Of a stretch of 64,000 bases of DNA, positions 16,334 to 25,917 are shown piece by piece. Origin of the DNA: Chloroflexota bacterium (GTDB taxonomy: Bacteria > Chloroflexota > Dehalococcoidia > Bin125); contig JAPPFB010000002.1 of assembly GCA_028875225.1 (NCBI GenBank), positions 62,001 through 126,000 of the forward strand, read 5' to 3'. Below the pieces are notes generated by a model. That model made no database searches. It was not told the DNA's origin and worked only from the letters and a program-made list of their open reading frames with translations. Position 1 is the first letter of the stretch. Each line of letters begins with the position of its first letter. The translations under genes were made by a program, and so were the position numbers.

Positions 16334-17877
16334 CGTCGACCCTGCTGTTTGGCGGCGGCGCGCTCGGCGGCGCGACGCTGCGCGCGATTGAGTCCGGTTT
16401 CGAGTTGCGCCTCTGTCTGGGGCGCCGACGGCTGGTTCGCCTCCTGGCTCGACGGTTGTCCAGCCGGCTGGAGCTGGAGTCGCTCCTTCGCCTCAGTGAG
16501 CGCCGCCTGGACCTGGTCTGGCGCGGTTCCACCAGGCACGTTGCGAGACTCCAGGGCGAACTGCACGGTCATCCCAACGGCGTCGGAATCGAACGAAGGA
16601 TGCTCCGACTGCAGGTCCGCAAGTGTGAGCTCCGAGAGTCCGCAGCCGCGTTGCTCGCAGAGTCTGACCAGGCGACCCACGACTCCGTGCGCCTCGCGGA
16701 AGGGCACGCCCTTTCGCGAGATGTAGTCGGCGTAGTCGGTGGCCAGGATGAACGGATCCTGGTCGACCATCGCGCGCGCGCGGTCGCCGTTCACCTGGGC
16801 CGTCAAGAGCGCTCGGGCGAGGACGTGCAGCGTGCCGATCAGGGTCTCAGCGGTGTCGAACAGGCCGGACTTGTCCTCTTGCAGGTCGCGATTGTAGGCC
16901 AGGGGCAGACCCTTGAGCGTGGTCAGCAGACCGGTCAGGTGGCCGAGCACCTTGCCGCTGCGACCGCGAGCGAGTTCGGCGATGTCGGGGTTGCGCTTTT
17001 GCGGCATGATCGACGAACCGGTCGTGAACGCGTCGGCGAACTGGAGGATGCCGAACTCGGCAGAGCTCCAGAGAATCACGTCTTCGCAGAGCCGTGAGAT
17101 GTTGACCATGCAGATCGCCGCGTTGGAGAGAAATTCGACGATGTAGTCACGCGACGAGACGGCGTCGATGCTGTTGCGCGAAACTGCTTCGAATCCCAGT
17201 TCGTCGGCGACGGCCTGGCGGTCCAACGGGTAGGCGGCGCCGGCCAGCGCGGCGCTGCCCAGGGGCATGACGTCGGCGCGGGCGAAGGAGTCGACCAGGC
17301 GATCGGCGTCGCGGTCGAGCATTTCCAGGTAGGCCAGCAGGTGGTGCGCGAAGAGGACCGGTTGGGCTCGCTGGAGGTGTGTGTAGCCGGGCAGGTAGAC
17401 GTCGAGCGAGCGCTCGGCCAACTCGATCAGCGAGGCCTGCAATCCGCGCACGGCGCCGACCGCCTGGACGATCGCGTCGCGGACGAACATCCGGGTGTCG
17501 AGCGCGACCTGGTCGTTGCGCGAGCGGGCCGTGTGCAGCCGACCGGCGGCGTCGGCGCCGATGATCTGGCCGAGCCGCGCCTCGACGTGCGTGTGGATGT
17601 CTTCGAGCTCGTGATTGATCTCGAAGCCGCCGGACTCGATCTCCGATTCGACCTGGTCGAGTCCCTGGATGATGCTGGCCGCGTCTGCGGCGTCGATGAT
17701 GCCCTGGGCGGCGAGCATGCGTGCGTGGGCACGCGAGCCGGCGATGTCATGCCGGAAAAGCAGGAGATCGGTCTGGATCGAGGACGTATAGGCCTGGACC
17801 AGGGCGTCGGGCGCTTCTTCGAAGCGTCCGCCCCAGAGGCGTTGGGCGTCGTCGCTCGGACCGTCGGCGTCTGCCAT
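16330..17877 (-). CDS. argH: argininosuccinate lyase
   Basis: This 515-residue enzyme of the fumarase/aspartase superfamily splits argininosuccinate into arginine and fumarate. It shows RLWGGRFEEAPD at the start, HTARSRNDQVALDTR, and the flexible catalytic loop GSSIMPQKRNP near residue 286. The last 55 residues are a Gln/Ala/Ser-rich extension ending in RAQRRAAERAAAKQQGRR, beyond the usual 460 residues. It ends the arg block and overlaps rpe by four bases. Confidence 0.95.
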   Translation of the reverse strand: MADADGPSDDAQRLWGGRFEEAPDALVQAYTSSIQTDLLLFRHDIAGSRAHARMLAAQGIIDAADAASIIQGLDQVESEIESGGFEINHELEDIHTHVEARLGQIIGADAAGRLHTARSRNDQVALDTRMFVRDAIVQAVGAVRGLQASLIELAERSLDVYLPGYTHLQRAQPVLFAHHLLAYLEMLDRDADRLVDSFARADVMPLGSAALAGAAYPLDRQAVADELGFEAVSRNSIDAVSSRDYIVEFLSNAAICMVNISRLCEDVILWSSAEFGILQFADAFTTGSSIMPQKRNPDIAELARGRSGKVLGHLTGLLTTLKGLPLAYNRDLQEDKSGLFDTAETLIGTLHVLARALLTAQVNGDRARAMVDQDPFILATDYADYISRKGVPFREAHGVVGRLVRLCEQRGCGLSELTLADLQSEHPSFDSDAVGMTVQFALESRNVPGGTAPDQVQAALTEAKERLQLQPAGQPSSQEANQPSAPQTEAQLETGLNRAQRRAAERAAAKQQGRR

Positions 17878-17887
17878 GCGCCGCCTG

Positions 17888-18247
17888 CTATTCGTCTGCG
17901 GGCAGCCTGGTCAATCCTGCTGCGTTGATCGTGTGTTCAAATTGTTCGTCGTCGAAATCTCCGGCGCGGATCGTGATGATCGCAGGCGGAATTGCGCCGT
18001 CGGCGAACAGGGCCGGGTAGAGGTCGGCGGCGATTGCCCGGATGAGCGCCTGCGTCTGCGCTTCGGCGAGCGGACCGCAGGCGGCCTCGAAGGCCTGCTT
18101 GGCGTCGAGCGCCAGGTACAGCGCGACTTCGAGGGTCGCGTGCCCGGGACGGCGAATCTCGAAATCCGCGGCGTCGGGACCGCCGGCGGTGGGCACGGCG
18201 GCCTCGTACTGAATGATGATCTCGGCGTCAGAGGCGTTCGTCGTCAT
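17888..18247 (-). CDS. Small acidic hypothetical protein between argG and argH
   Basis: This 119-residue ORF has no recognised domain and no membrane segment. It is acidic, with alternating beta-like (EIIIQYEAAV; ATLEVALYLALD) and helical stretches. It ends 10 bp before argH begins and starts 48 bp after argG ends, on the same strand, so it is probably co-transcribed. Coding appearance is good (strong GC3 bias, tight packing). Position suggests a link to arginine synthesis but gives no function. Confidence 0.6.
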   Translation of the reverse strand: MTTNASDAEIIIQYEAAVPTAGGPDAADFEIRRPGHATLEVALYLALDAKQAFEAACGPLAEAQTQALIRAIAADLYPALFADGAIPPAIITIRAGDFDDEQFEHTINAAGLTRLPADE

Positions 18248-18295
18248 CGCACGCTCTCCTGTCTGGCCGGTTCGTCCGGCTCACCGGCCGGTCGG

Positions 18296-19549
18296 TCAGC
18301 TCGTACTACCCGATGATACGTCGAGGACGCCGCCCGGTTGTTGCAGCAACTGTTTTTCGGCCTGGACCCTGACCGGCAAGCCGAAGATGTCGATGAAGCC
18401 GACGGCCGAGGTCTGATCGTAGATGTCGCCTTCGTCGTAGGTCGCCAACGAGTACTGATACAGGCTGTTGGGACTTTCGACGCCGACGGTGACTGCCTGA
18501 CCCTTGTACAGCTTGACCCTCACTGTGCCGGTCACGTGCCGCTGCATGGAGGAGGTCAACGCCGCGAGATCCTGATGCAGGCCGGTGAACCAGAGGCCGT
18601 CGTAGATCAGGTCCGCGTAGTCGTGCGTCAGCCGGTATTTGATCCGGAGCTGGGCCTTGGAGAGCGTCATGGTTTCCAGGGCTTCGTGCGCGATCCGCAA
18701 GGTGGTCGCGGCGGGCGCCTCGTAGACCTCTCGCGACTTGATGCCGACCAGGCGGTCTTCGATCATGTCGATCCGACCGACGCCGTTCGCTCCGGCGACA
18801 TCGTGCACGCGACTGATTAGCGTCACCGGATCGAGCTCTTCTCCGTCCAGGGAGACGGGACGTCCACGCTCGAACCCGATCTCGATGTAGGTCGGCTCGT
18901 CGGGCGCGTCTTCAGGGTTGACCGTCCAATCCCAGACGTTGTCGGGCGGTTCAGTCCACGGATCCTCAAGCGGCCCGGCTTCGATCGAGCGCCCCCACAG
19001 GTTCTCGTCAGTGGAGTATTGCTTGTCGACGCTGACGGTGATCGGGATGCTGTGCGCCTGTGCGTAGACGATTTCGGATTCGCGCGTCGTCAGTTCCCAC
19101 TCCCGGACCGGCGCGAGGATGCGTAGATCCGGGGCCAGCGCCTGGACCGAGACATCGAAGCGGACCTGGTCGTTGCCCTTGCCGGTGCAGCCGTGTGCGA
19201 CGGCGGTCGCGTTGTGCTGGCGCGCGACGTCAACCAGGGCCTTGGCGATCAGCGGCCGCGCGAGCGCGGTCGCCAGTGGGTAGCGTCCCTCGTACTGCGC
19301 GCCGGCCATGAGCGCGGGAAAACAGAAGGCGCGGGCGAAATCGTCGCGCAGGTCGAGCATCTCGAATCCGACCGCACCGGCGGCGTAGGCGCGGCTCTCG
19401 AGGTCTTCGTCCGCCTCGAGGTAGCCCATGTCGGCGGTCATGCAGATGACTTCCCAGCCGCGTTCGGTCAGCCAACGCGTCACGACGGATGTATCGAGTC
19501 CGCCCGAATAGGCCAGCACCACCCGCTTGTCGTCAGTTCGTCTTGCCAC
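18296..19549 (-). CDS. argG: argininosuccinate synthase
   Basis: This 417-residue enzyme joins citrulline and aspartate using ATP. The PP-loop AYSGGLDTSV is at 13-22. AHGCTGKGNDQVRF and SVDKQYSTDENLWGRS are the usual citrulline/aspartate-binding segments. Length is normal. It lies downstream of argD on the minus strand, separated by 160 bp filled with a 10-bp tandem repeat. Confidence 0.97.
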   Translation of the reverse strand: MARRTDDKRVVLAYSGGLDTSVVTRWLTERGWEVICMTADMGYLEADEDLESRAYAAGAVGFEMLDLRDDFARAFCFPALMAGAQYEGRYPLATALARPLIAKALVDVARQHNATAVAHGCTGKGNDQVRFDVSVQALAPDLRILAPVREWELTTRESEIVYAQAHSIPITVSVDKQYSTDENLWGRSIEAGPLEDPWTEPPDNVWDWTVNPEDAPDEPTYIEIGFERGRPVSLDGEELDPVTLISRVHDVAGANGVGRIDMIEDRLVGIKSREVYEAPAATTLRIAHEALETMTLSKAQLRIKYRLTHDYADLIYDGLWFTGLHQDLAALTSSMQRHVTGTVRVKLYKGQAVTVGVESPNSLYQYSLATYDEGDIYDQTSAVGFIDIFGLPVRVQAEKQLLQQPGGVLDVSSGSTS

Positions 19550-19567
19550 CCCAGTGCTCCCAACTGT

Positions 19568-19712
19568 GTTCGACTTGTTCGGATCTGATCAGATCTGTTC
19601 GATCTTGTTCGATCGCGTTCGATTCTGACCGGCCATGGGCGGACGTGGAGGGTTCGCGGCGGGTCGAATTCGTTCGCTGGTGTTCGATCCTGTTCGGTTC
19701 TGTTCGGGCCTA
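19568..19712. repeat. Decanucleotide repeat array between argD and argG
   Basis: The core GTTCG recurs on the plus strand at 19568, 19577, 19597, 19607, 19617, 19652, 19672, 19682, 19692 and 19702, nearly always 10 or 20 bp apart, and a variant ATTCG begins at 19712. The unit approximates TGTTCGATCC. All copies face the same way, so sites repeat on one face of the helix. The last copy reaches the argD stop codon (19710-19712). It lies in the argG leader. Confidence 0.7.
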
Positions 19713-20903
19713 TTCGGCGATCGACGACAGCGCGTCGTCGATGATGCCGATGGCATCGTTGATTTCGTCTTCGGAGATGGTCAGCGGCGGCACGAGGCGC
19801 AGCACGTTCGGCTTGACCACGTTGCAGATCAATCCGCGCTCGCGAATCGCCGCGACCAGCGCCGGACCGACGTCCTCGCTGAGTTGGACGGCGACCAGCA
19901 ATCCCTTGCCTCGCACGTGGTCGATCAGCGGATGCCGATCCTCGAGCGCGCGGATGCCGGATGTGAGCTGTTCACCGCGGGCGGCAGCCTGCGAGGGAAT
20001 GTCCTCTTCGATGATGACGCGCAGGGTCTCCAGCGCCACCGACGTGGTGAAGGGCTGGCCGCCGAAGGTGGTTCCGTGGTCGCCGGGTTCGAGGATGTCG
20101 CCGCGCTCGTTGGCCACGATCGCGCCAATCGGCACGCCGCTGCCGAGCCCCTTGGCCAGCGCCATCACGTCGGGCTGGACATCCTCGTGCTGCCAGGCGA
20201 AGAGCTTGCCGGTTCGGCCGATGCCCGTCTGCACCTCGTCCAGCATGAGCAGGAGATTGTGCTCGTCGCAGACCTGGCGCAGCGCGACGAGATAGCCTTC
20301 GTCGGCGACGTTGACGCCGCCCTCGCCCTGCAGTGGCTCGACCAGAATCGCGGCGGTCTGCGGACCGATCGCGTCACGGACGGCGCCGACGTCATTGAAC
20401 GGCACGTGCCGGAAGCCTTCGAGCGGGCCAAACGGCTCGCGATAGTTGGGATTGCCGGAGGCGTTGACCGAGGCCAGGGTGCGGCCGTGGAAGGCCTCGT
20501 CCATGACGATGATCTCGGTCGCGCCGTCGCGCCGGGTCTGGCCCCACTTACGGCCGATCTTGATCGCGCCCTCGGTCGCCTCGGCGCCGCTGTTGCAGAA
20601 AAAAATGCGGGTCATGCCCGACTGCTCGAGGATCACGTCGGCGAGGTCGAGTTGAGGAATCGTGTAGAAGTAGTTCGAGACGTGCAGCAACGTCTCGGCC
20701 TGCCGCTTGATCGCCTCGACGATCCGCGGGTGGCAGTGTCCGAGGTTGTCGGCCGCGATCCCGGCGACGAAGTCGAGGTACTCGTTGCCTTCGTCGTCCC
20801 AGACCTTCGAGCCCTCGCCGCGCACCAGGGTGACGGGCAGACGGCCCGCCGACATCATGAAGACAGCGGACTCGCGCTCAGCAGTGGTGGGCATGGTCGT
20901 CAC
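19710..20903 (-). CDS. argD: acetylornithine aminotransferase
   Basis: This 397-residue class III PLP aminotransferase makes N-acetylornithine (or the reverse). It has YLDFVAGIAADNLGHCHP, the cofactor-binding FFCNSGAEATEGAIK, MLDEVQTGIGRTGKLFA, and the Schiff-base lysine in MALAKGLGSGVPIGA. Its place between argB and argG supports the acetylornithine role over other class III aminotransferases. Confidence 0.93.
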   Translation of the reverse strand: MTTMPTTAERESAVFMMSAGRLPVTLVRGEGSKVWDDEGNEYLDFVAGIAADNLGHCHPRIVEAIKRQAETLLHVSNYFYTIPQLDLADVILEQSGMTRIFFCNSGAEATEGAIKIGRKWGQTRRDGATEIIVMDEAFHGRTLASVNASGNPNYREPFGPLEGFRHVPFNDVGAVRDAIGPQTAAILVEPLQGEGGVNVADEGYLVALRQVCDEHNLLLMLDEVQTGIGRTGKLFAWQHEDVQPDVMALAKGLGSGVPIGAIVANERGDILEPGDHGTTFGGQPFTTSVALETLRVIIEEDIPSQAAARGEQLTSGIRALEDRHPLIDHVRGKGLLVAVQLSEDVGPALVAAIRERGLICNVVKPNVLRLVPPLTISEDEINDAIGIIDDALSSIAE

Positions 20904-20992
20904 TCCGGCTACGCAGACAGGACATTCAACCGATTCAGATTAGGCGAGCGTTCAGTGCGCGTCTATGCAGTCGGTAGCGCTCGAACAGCGGC

Positions 20993-23900
20993 CTACTCCG
21001 CCGAAACTGTCAGACGCTCGAGGATCTGGCCCAGGCGCTCGATCGCAGCGCCGTAGCCGGCCCAGTCGCCTTCGCGCTGCTTCTCGAGCGCTTCCTCGAA
21101 TGCGGCCTGCGCCTGGTCGGCCAGTTCGGCGGCGTCGTCGGACAGCTCAATCGGCGGCGGTGGCTCCGCTTCCTGTTCTGCCTGTTCAGATCCAGTTTGA
21201 GCGACCGGTTCCGGCGGAGGTTCCTGGCCGGGAACATCGCCGAGGAACGACAGCCCCTGCGCCGCGCGCTTGCCCAGCGCGACGTCGACCGCGTTGACGA
21301 AGGTGTCCTCGAAGGCGATCGTGTCGCCGTTGACGACGATCACTCCTTTGAGCTGCGGGAACCGCCCGGTTTCTGCCTGCAGATAGATCGGTTCCACGTA
21401 GACATAGGAATCTCCGACCGGGATGAAGAGCAGGTTGCCGCGGATCACCTCCGAGCCCTGCTGTCCGAGCAGCGTGAATTGCCGCGACACGGCGACGTCC
21501 TGGTCGATCCGGTTTTCGATCTGCTTGGGGCCGTCGACGTTCTTGTTGGCGGGGAAGCGGAAGGCGAACAGCTTGCCGTAGTTTTCGCCATCCGAGCGGC
21601 CGGCCATCCAGGCGATCGAGTTGAGCCGGTTGCGCGGAGTGAAGGGCAGGATCAGCAGGAACTCCGGCTCTGCCTGGTCGGGCAGGCGCAGAGTCACGTA
21701 GTACGGCTCGACCGCGATCTCCTGTTGCCGCAACAGCTCTTGCGGGATCGCCCAGAGGTCCTCGCGGTTGAACAGGCCGCGGGCCGACTCGATGTGGTAG
21801 GTCAGGTACTGGTCGGCCTGGATCTGGAAGTAGTCCTGCGGGTAGCGCCAGTGCTGCTGCAGGTCGCCGGGGAACGCTTCGGCCGGCTTGAACAGTTCGG
21901 GGAAGATGTCTTCCCAGACCTGGATGATCGGGTCGCTGTCGTCGACAACGTAGAGGTCGACCGTCCCGTGGTAGGCGTCGATCACCGCTTTGACCGAGTT
22001 GCGCACGTAGTTGAATCCAACGCCGTGCGGCTGTGAGTAGGGGTAGCGGTCGGTGACGGTGTAGGCGTCCTGGATCCAGTACAACCGCCCGTCCTCGCCG
22101 ACCACGATGTAGGGGTCGGCGTCAAGCTGGAGGAATGGCGCCAGTTCGTTCACGCGCTCCTGGATCAGGCGTCGGAAGAGGATCCGACTGTCGCCGTCCA
22201 CAGACCCGGAGATCAAGATGTTGGCGTCGCCGAACGACCAGGCGAAGGCCAGTCGACGGAAGAAGCCGCCCAGCTCGATGCCGCCGTCGCCTGAGTACCG
22301 CGTCGTGGCCTGATCGGCCTCGCCGTCAGATTCCTCGCCGCTCAGCGGGTAATCGAACTCTTCGGTCTCGCTGTTGGCGATCACGTAGGCGTCGGTCGCT
22401 TCGCCGTAGTAGATGCGCGGTTCGACGATTTCCAGGTCGATCGGTCCTGAGGAGGTCTCTTCAATCACCTCGGGCGGGATGTTCGAGACCCAGAAGACGG
22501 GCTCGCCGGCGGGCGAGACTTCGTCAACCGGCGTCATCACGACGCCGAATCCGTGCGTGAATTGCAAGCGCCGGTTGACCCAGCCCTGCTGGGTCGACTG
22601 GAGATTGGCCTGTGACAGCTCGCGCGCCGCGAGAAACACCTGGTGTTCCACGCCGCCGACCTTGTAGCGGTCGACATCCACGTCCGGGTAGACGTAGAGC
22701 GGGCGGATGGTCTGGATCGTGTTCAGCGTGTCGTTCAACGGGCGGTGGTCCCAGAGTCGGACGTTCTGCAGCGCCTCGGGATTCAGCGCGAGGTCGGCTT
22801 CTCCAACAACGTCGTCGGCAGCAAACTCACGTTCCTCGATCGTGTCGAGAGCAAACGCGGCGCGGGTCGCGGCGATGTTGCGTTCGATGTAGGGCGTTTC
22901 ACGCTGCAGCTCGTTCGGCTCGACGGTGAACCGCTGGATCGCGGCGGGCAGGATCGCGCCACCGACGATCGAGACCAGGATCAGCAGCGCGATTGAGGTC
23001 AGCGGGAAGCGCAGGCGCTCGTGGAAGGGCCAGGAGAGCACGCCGAGGATGACCAAGACGCCCGCCACCATCTTGACAATCTGAACGGGCGAGCGAATGT
23101 TGTCGTCGGTGAAGGTGGCGCCGAAGACGAATCCGCCGGGGTTGAGCGCCAGCTCGAAGCGCGCCAGCCAGTAACTCCAGACAAACAGGCCCATCACGAC
23201 GGCGATCGTGAACGCGATGTGGATCCTCACGCCCAGCGTGGAGCGCGCGTTTCCGCGGTGAATCATCAACCGCACGCCGTAGGTGGCGGCGGTGGTCAGC
23301 ATCGCCATGATCGCGAGACCCGTCGCCCAGCCCTTCATGAACTGCAGCGCCTCAAGCTCGAAGACGTAGAAGCCCAGGTCCTTGCCGAACTGCGGATCAG
23401 TCGTCCCGAACGGCTTGGCGTTCAGATACTGGAGAATCAGGTCCCACTGTCCCGCCGCCACTGAACCGAAGATGATCGCGAGCAGGATCATCGCGACGGC
23501 GGCGATGATGTGAATCACTCGGGACAAGCGCGGATCGTCGACCGGTGGGGCCAGCGCTTCAACCGGCATGCGCCAGGCGATCGCGTACGTGCCGCCGAGG
23601 ATCAGGAGCGCAACGCCGGCTCCCGCCACGAACAACCAGACCTGGGTCACAATGCGCAGGTCGAATACGCCCTGGTAGCCGACATTGCCGAACCAGAGCC
23701 GATCGACATAGATGTCGATGCCGATGTTGAGCAGGATCAGCAGGACCAGCAGGGCCACGCCGGCGACCACCACCCGGGGCCAGGTTCGACCGCCCTGCGG
23801 CGGCTGACCTTCGGCTGCTGTGTACGGCGGCGGCTCGTCGTCGCCAATGCCTCCTCCACCGCCGAGTCCCTCGCGGAACACCGGGGGAGGAGGACCGAGC

Positions 23901-24016
23901 TGTCCGGATCGGCCCTCGTCCGAGGGCGGCACGTCGCGCGGGCCGTCGTTGCCGTTGCGCCAGCCGCCTTGCGTGCGATGGATCAGGGTCGTCCACTTCT
24001 GATTGAGATTGCTCAC
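20993..24016 (-). CDS. UPF0182 family large membrane protein
   Basis: This 1007-residue protein matches UPF0182 (COG1615). An N-terminal cytoplasmic region (1-80) is rich in Pro and Gly. About seven membrane helices follow between residues 80 and 350, beginning VVVAGVALLVLLILLNIGIDIYVDRLWF. A long extracytoplasmic domain contains QRFTVEPNELQRETPYIERNI and LPFTPRNRLNSIAWMAGRSDG. The tail is Pro/Glu/Gln-rich. The family is common in Actinobacteria, Chloroflexota and Cyanobacteria and its function is unknown. It starts with GTG overlapping the argB stop by four bases, so it is translationally coupled inside the arginine block. Confidence 0.9.
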   Translation of the reverse strand: MSNLNQKWTTLIHRTQGGWRNGNDGPRDVPPSDEGRSGQLGPPPPVFREGLGGGGGIGDDEPPPYTAAEGQPPQGGRTWPRVVVAGVALLVLLILLNIGIDIYVDRLWFGNVGYQGVFDLRIVTQVWLFVAGAGVALLILGGTYAIAWRMPVEALAPPVDDPRLSRVIHIIAAVAMILLAIIFGSVAAGQWDLILQYLNAKPFGTTDPQFGKDLGFYVFELEALQFMKGWATGLAIMAMLTTAATYGVRLMIHRGNARSTLGVRIHIAFTIAVVMGLFVWSYWLARFELALNPGGFVFGATFTDDNIRSPVQIVKMVAGVLVILGVLSWPFHERLRFPLTSIALLILVSIVGGAILPAAIQRFTVEPNELQRETPYIERNIAATRAAFALDTIEEREFAADDVVGEADLALNPEALQNVRLWDHRPLNDTLNTIQTIRPLYVYPDVDVDRYKVGGVEHQVFLAARELSQANLQSTQQGWVNRRLQFTHGFGVVMTPVDEVSPAGEPVFWVSNIPPEVIEETSSGPIDLEIVEPRIYYGEATDAYVIANSETEEFDYPLSGEESDGEADQATTRYSGDGGIELGGFFRRLAFAWSFGDANILISGSVDGDSRILFRRLIQERVNELAPFLQLDADPYIVVGEDGRLYWIQDAYTVTDRYPYSQPHGVGFNYVRNSVKAVIDAYHGTVDLYVVDDSDPIIQVWEDIFPELFKPAEAFPGDLQQHWRYPQDYFQIQADQYLTYHIESARGLFNREDLWAIPQELLRQQEIAVEPYYVTLRLPDQAEPEFLLILPFTPRNRLNSIAWMAGRSDGENYGKLFAFRFPANKNVDGPKQIENRIDQDVAVSRQFTLLGQQGSEVIRGNLLFIPVGDSYVYVEPIYLQAETGRFPQLKGVIVVNGDTIAFEDTFVNAVDVALGKRAAQGLSFLGDVPGQEPPPEPVAQTGSEQAEQEAEPPPPIELSDDAAELADQAQAAFEEALEKQREGDWAGYGAAIERLGQILERLTVSAE

Positions 24017-24792
24017 GAGAGCGCCGTCCCCACCGCTGCGCCGTCGACCGCATCACGGACAATATGCGGTTGTCTGCCATCCACGATACGCACCAACGCG
24101 CCTTCAGCGAACGCCTGGCGTCCGGCGCGCAGTTTGGGCAACATGCCGCCGGCGATCACGCCGGCCTCGGTCAGCGCCCGTTGTTGCACTTCTGACAGGA
24201 AATCGATGCCCGCGCCTTGTCCATCCAGTACCTGCGGCACATCAGTCAGAAAGACCAGTGCATCGGCTCCAAGCGCCGCAGCAACCGCTCCCGCGGCGGC
24301 ATCGGCGTTGATGTTGAGCGTGGTCGACAGATCAACCGCGAGTCCGACCGGCGCGAGCACCGGCAGCAAGCCCGCATCCAGGACTCGCCGCAAGGTCTGC
24401 GGGTCGCAGCACGGCGTCTCCCCGACCAGTCCGATCCGGGTCGAGATCGGCGAGCTGAGCGTGCGTCCGTCGACGCCGCTGAGTCCCACGGCCGGCGCGC
24501 CCAATTCTTGCAGACGACGGGTCAATTCCTTGTTGATCAGGCCGGCCAAGACTGCCACGACCACCTCCAGCGACTCTGGAGTGGTCGATCGCAGGCCATC
24601 CACCCAGGCGGCCTCCGCGCCCAACCGCTTCTGCCAGTCAGTGACGGCCGCGCCACCTCCGTGAACGACGACCACCTGGCGGCCCTGGCGGTGCAGTTCC
24701 ACACAATCGGACAACGACGTGTCGTGCTCGCCGAGGGTCGATCCCCCGATCTTGATCACGAGCGCGCCATAGCCGTGGTTGGCAGATCTCAT
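24013..24792 (-). CDS. argB: acetylglutamate kinase
   Basis: This 259-residue amino-acid-kinase-fold protein phosphorylates N-acetylglutamate. It begins with VIKIGGSTLG, followed by the substrate loop VVHGGGAAVTDW and the C-terminal NINADAAAGAVAAALGADALVFLTDVPQVLDG. Candidate starts are ATG 24792 (used here, family-typical length) and an upstream in-frame GTG at 24813. It is divergent from the oxidoreductase at 24867, leaving about 74 bp for both promoters. Confidence 0.93.
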   Translation of the reverse strand: MRSANHGYGALVIKIGGSTLGEHDTSLSDCVELHRQGRQVVVVHGGGAAVTDWQKRLGAEAAWVDGLRSTTPESLEVVVAVLAGLINKELTRRLQELGAPAVGLSGVDGRTLSSPISTRIGLVGETPCCDPQTLRRVLDAGLLPVLAPVGLAVDLSTTLNINADAAAGAVAAALGADALVFLTDVPQVLDGQGAGIDFLSEVQQRALTEAGVIAGGMLPKLRAGRQAFAEGALVRIVDGRQPHIVRDAVDGAAVGTALS

Positions 24793-24866
24793 CGATGCCA
24801 GCCTAGCCGACACCCGTCTCTCGGACGCCTCCGGAGATGACAGGCGCAACCCGATACCGTCGCACT

Positions 24867-25907
24867 ATGAGCGCCCGAGCGACGAACCATGCAATCCTCT
24901 TCCTGCTCAGCGTCGAGCTGCTCTCCGGTCTGATCTCCTTCACGATTGGCCGTCCGAGCGGCGAGTGGGTCTTCTGGCTGCACGGGATCGCGGGATTCTC
25001 GCTGGTCGGTCTGGTGATCTGGAAGTACCGGATCGTCCTGCGTTCGTTTCGGCGACGCGGCGTGGCCGCGGAGACCGTCGGTTCGATCATCCTTGTGCTG
25101 CTCTTCGTCGGCGTCCTGACCACGGGTACGCTCTGGGCGATCATCGGCCGAGGCAGCCTCGACATCCCCGGTTATGGCAACGCCCGGCTGCTGGTGATCC
25201 ACACGACGCTGGGACTGGCACTGACGATTCCGCTGATCGCCCATGCGGCGGTGCGCTGGCCTCGGAGGGTCAAGCGCACCGATTTCACCAACCGACGAGC
25301 CGCGCTCAGGCTGATTGCCGTGGGGCTCGGCGGGCTCGTGCTCTGGCAGGGCGCGTCAGCGGCGGCTCCCATCGCCGGTCAGAGACCCCGTTTTACCGGT
25401 TCGAGAGAGGAAGCGAGCGGACTGGGCAACGCGCATCCGGTCACGCAATGGCTCTTCGACAGCCGCCAACGAATCAACGCGAAGGACTGGAGCCTCACCA
25501 TCCATGGGCAGGTGAACAAGCCTGTCAGAATCACATACGACGAACTGCAGGACATCGCCAACCACGGCACGACCGCCACGCTCGACTGCACCGGAGGCTG
25601 GTACACCATCCAGGATTGGAGCGGCGTCAGCTTGTCGGATGTACTGGCGCGAGTCCAGGTGGGAGCAGAGGCGGAGAGCGTCGTCATCAAATCCGCGACC
25701 GGGTTCAATCGCCGCTTCTCGATTGAGGAGACAGGCCGACTGCTGTTGGCCACCCATATCGGAGGAGAGCCGCTCTCATCGGGACACGGGTTCCCGCTCA
25801 GGCTGGTTGCGCCAGGCCATCGCGGATACAACTGGGTTAAGTGGGTGACGTCAATCGAGGTCAGCAGCAAGCCGTCGTGGTGGCAATCGCCCTTGCCGCT
25901 GCAGTAG
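24867..25907 (+). CDS. membrane cytochrome-b/molybdopterin oxidoreductase fusion
   Basis: This 346-residue protein has two parts. Residues 1-150 hold about four membrane helices with histidines (NHAILFLLS, WLHGIAGF, VIHTTLGLAL, IAHAAVRW) as in haem-b ferric reductase/YedZ-like or b561-like domains. Residues about 175-340 form a sulfite-oxidase-fold molybdopterin domain with the presumed Mo-ligand cysteine in TLDCTGGWYTIQDWSG and GFPLRLVAPGHRGYNWVKWV. It may couple quinone electrons to a periplasmic or outer-face reduction, as MsrPQ does with separate subunits. The substrate is unknown. Confidence 0.75.
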   Translation: MSARATNHAILFLLSVELLSGLISFTIGRPSGEWVFWLHGIAGFSLVGLVIWKYRIVLRSFRRRGVAAETVGSIILVLLFVGVLTTGTLWAIIGRGSLDIPGYGNARLLVIHTTLGLALTIPLIAHAAVRWPRRVKRTDFTNRRAALRLIAVGLGGLVLWQGASAAAPIAGQRPRFTGSREEASGLGNAHPVTQWLFDSRQRINAKDWSLTIHGQVNKPVRITYDELQDIANHGTTATLDCTGGWYTIQDWSGVSLSDVLARVQVGAEAESVVIKSATGFNRRFSIEETGRLLLATHIGGEPLSSGHGFPLRLVAPGHRGYNWVKWVTSIEVSSKPSWWQSPLPLQ

Positions 25908-25917
25908 CTGAATCTCG

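Noticed and set aside
19568-19712. LexA/SOS-box (CGAAC-N4-GTTCG) interpretation of the GTTCG repeats
   Set aside because: All GTTCG copies face the same way with 10-bp periodicity; no CGAAC-N4-GTTCG palindrome is formed.
24837-24866. Upstream ATG (24837) as start of the molybdopterin fusion protein
   Set aside because: It would add ten polar residues and encroach on the argB promoter space; ATG 24867 starts just before the first helix, though neither has a strong ribosome site.
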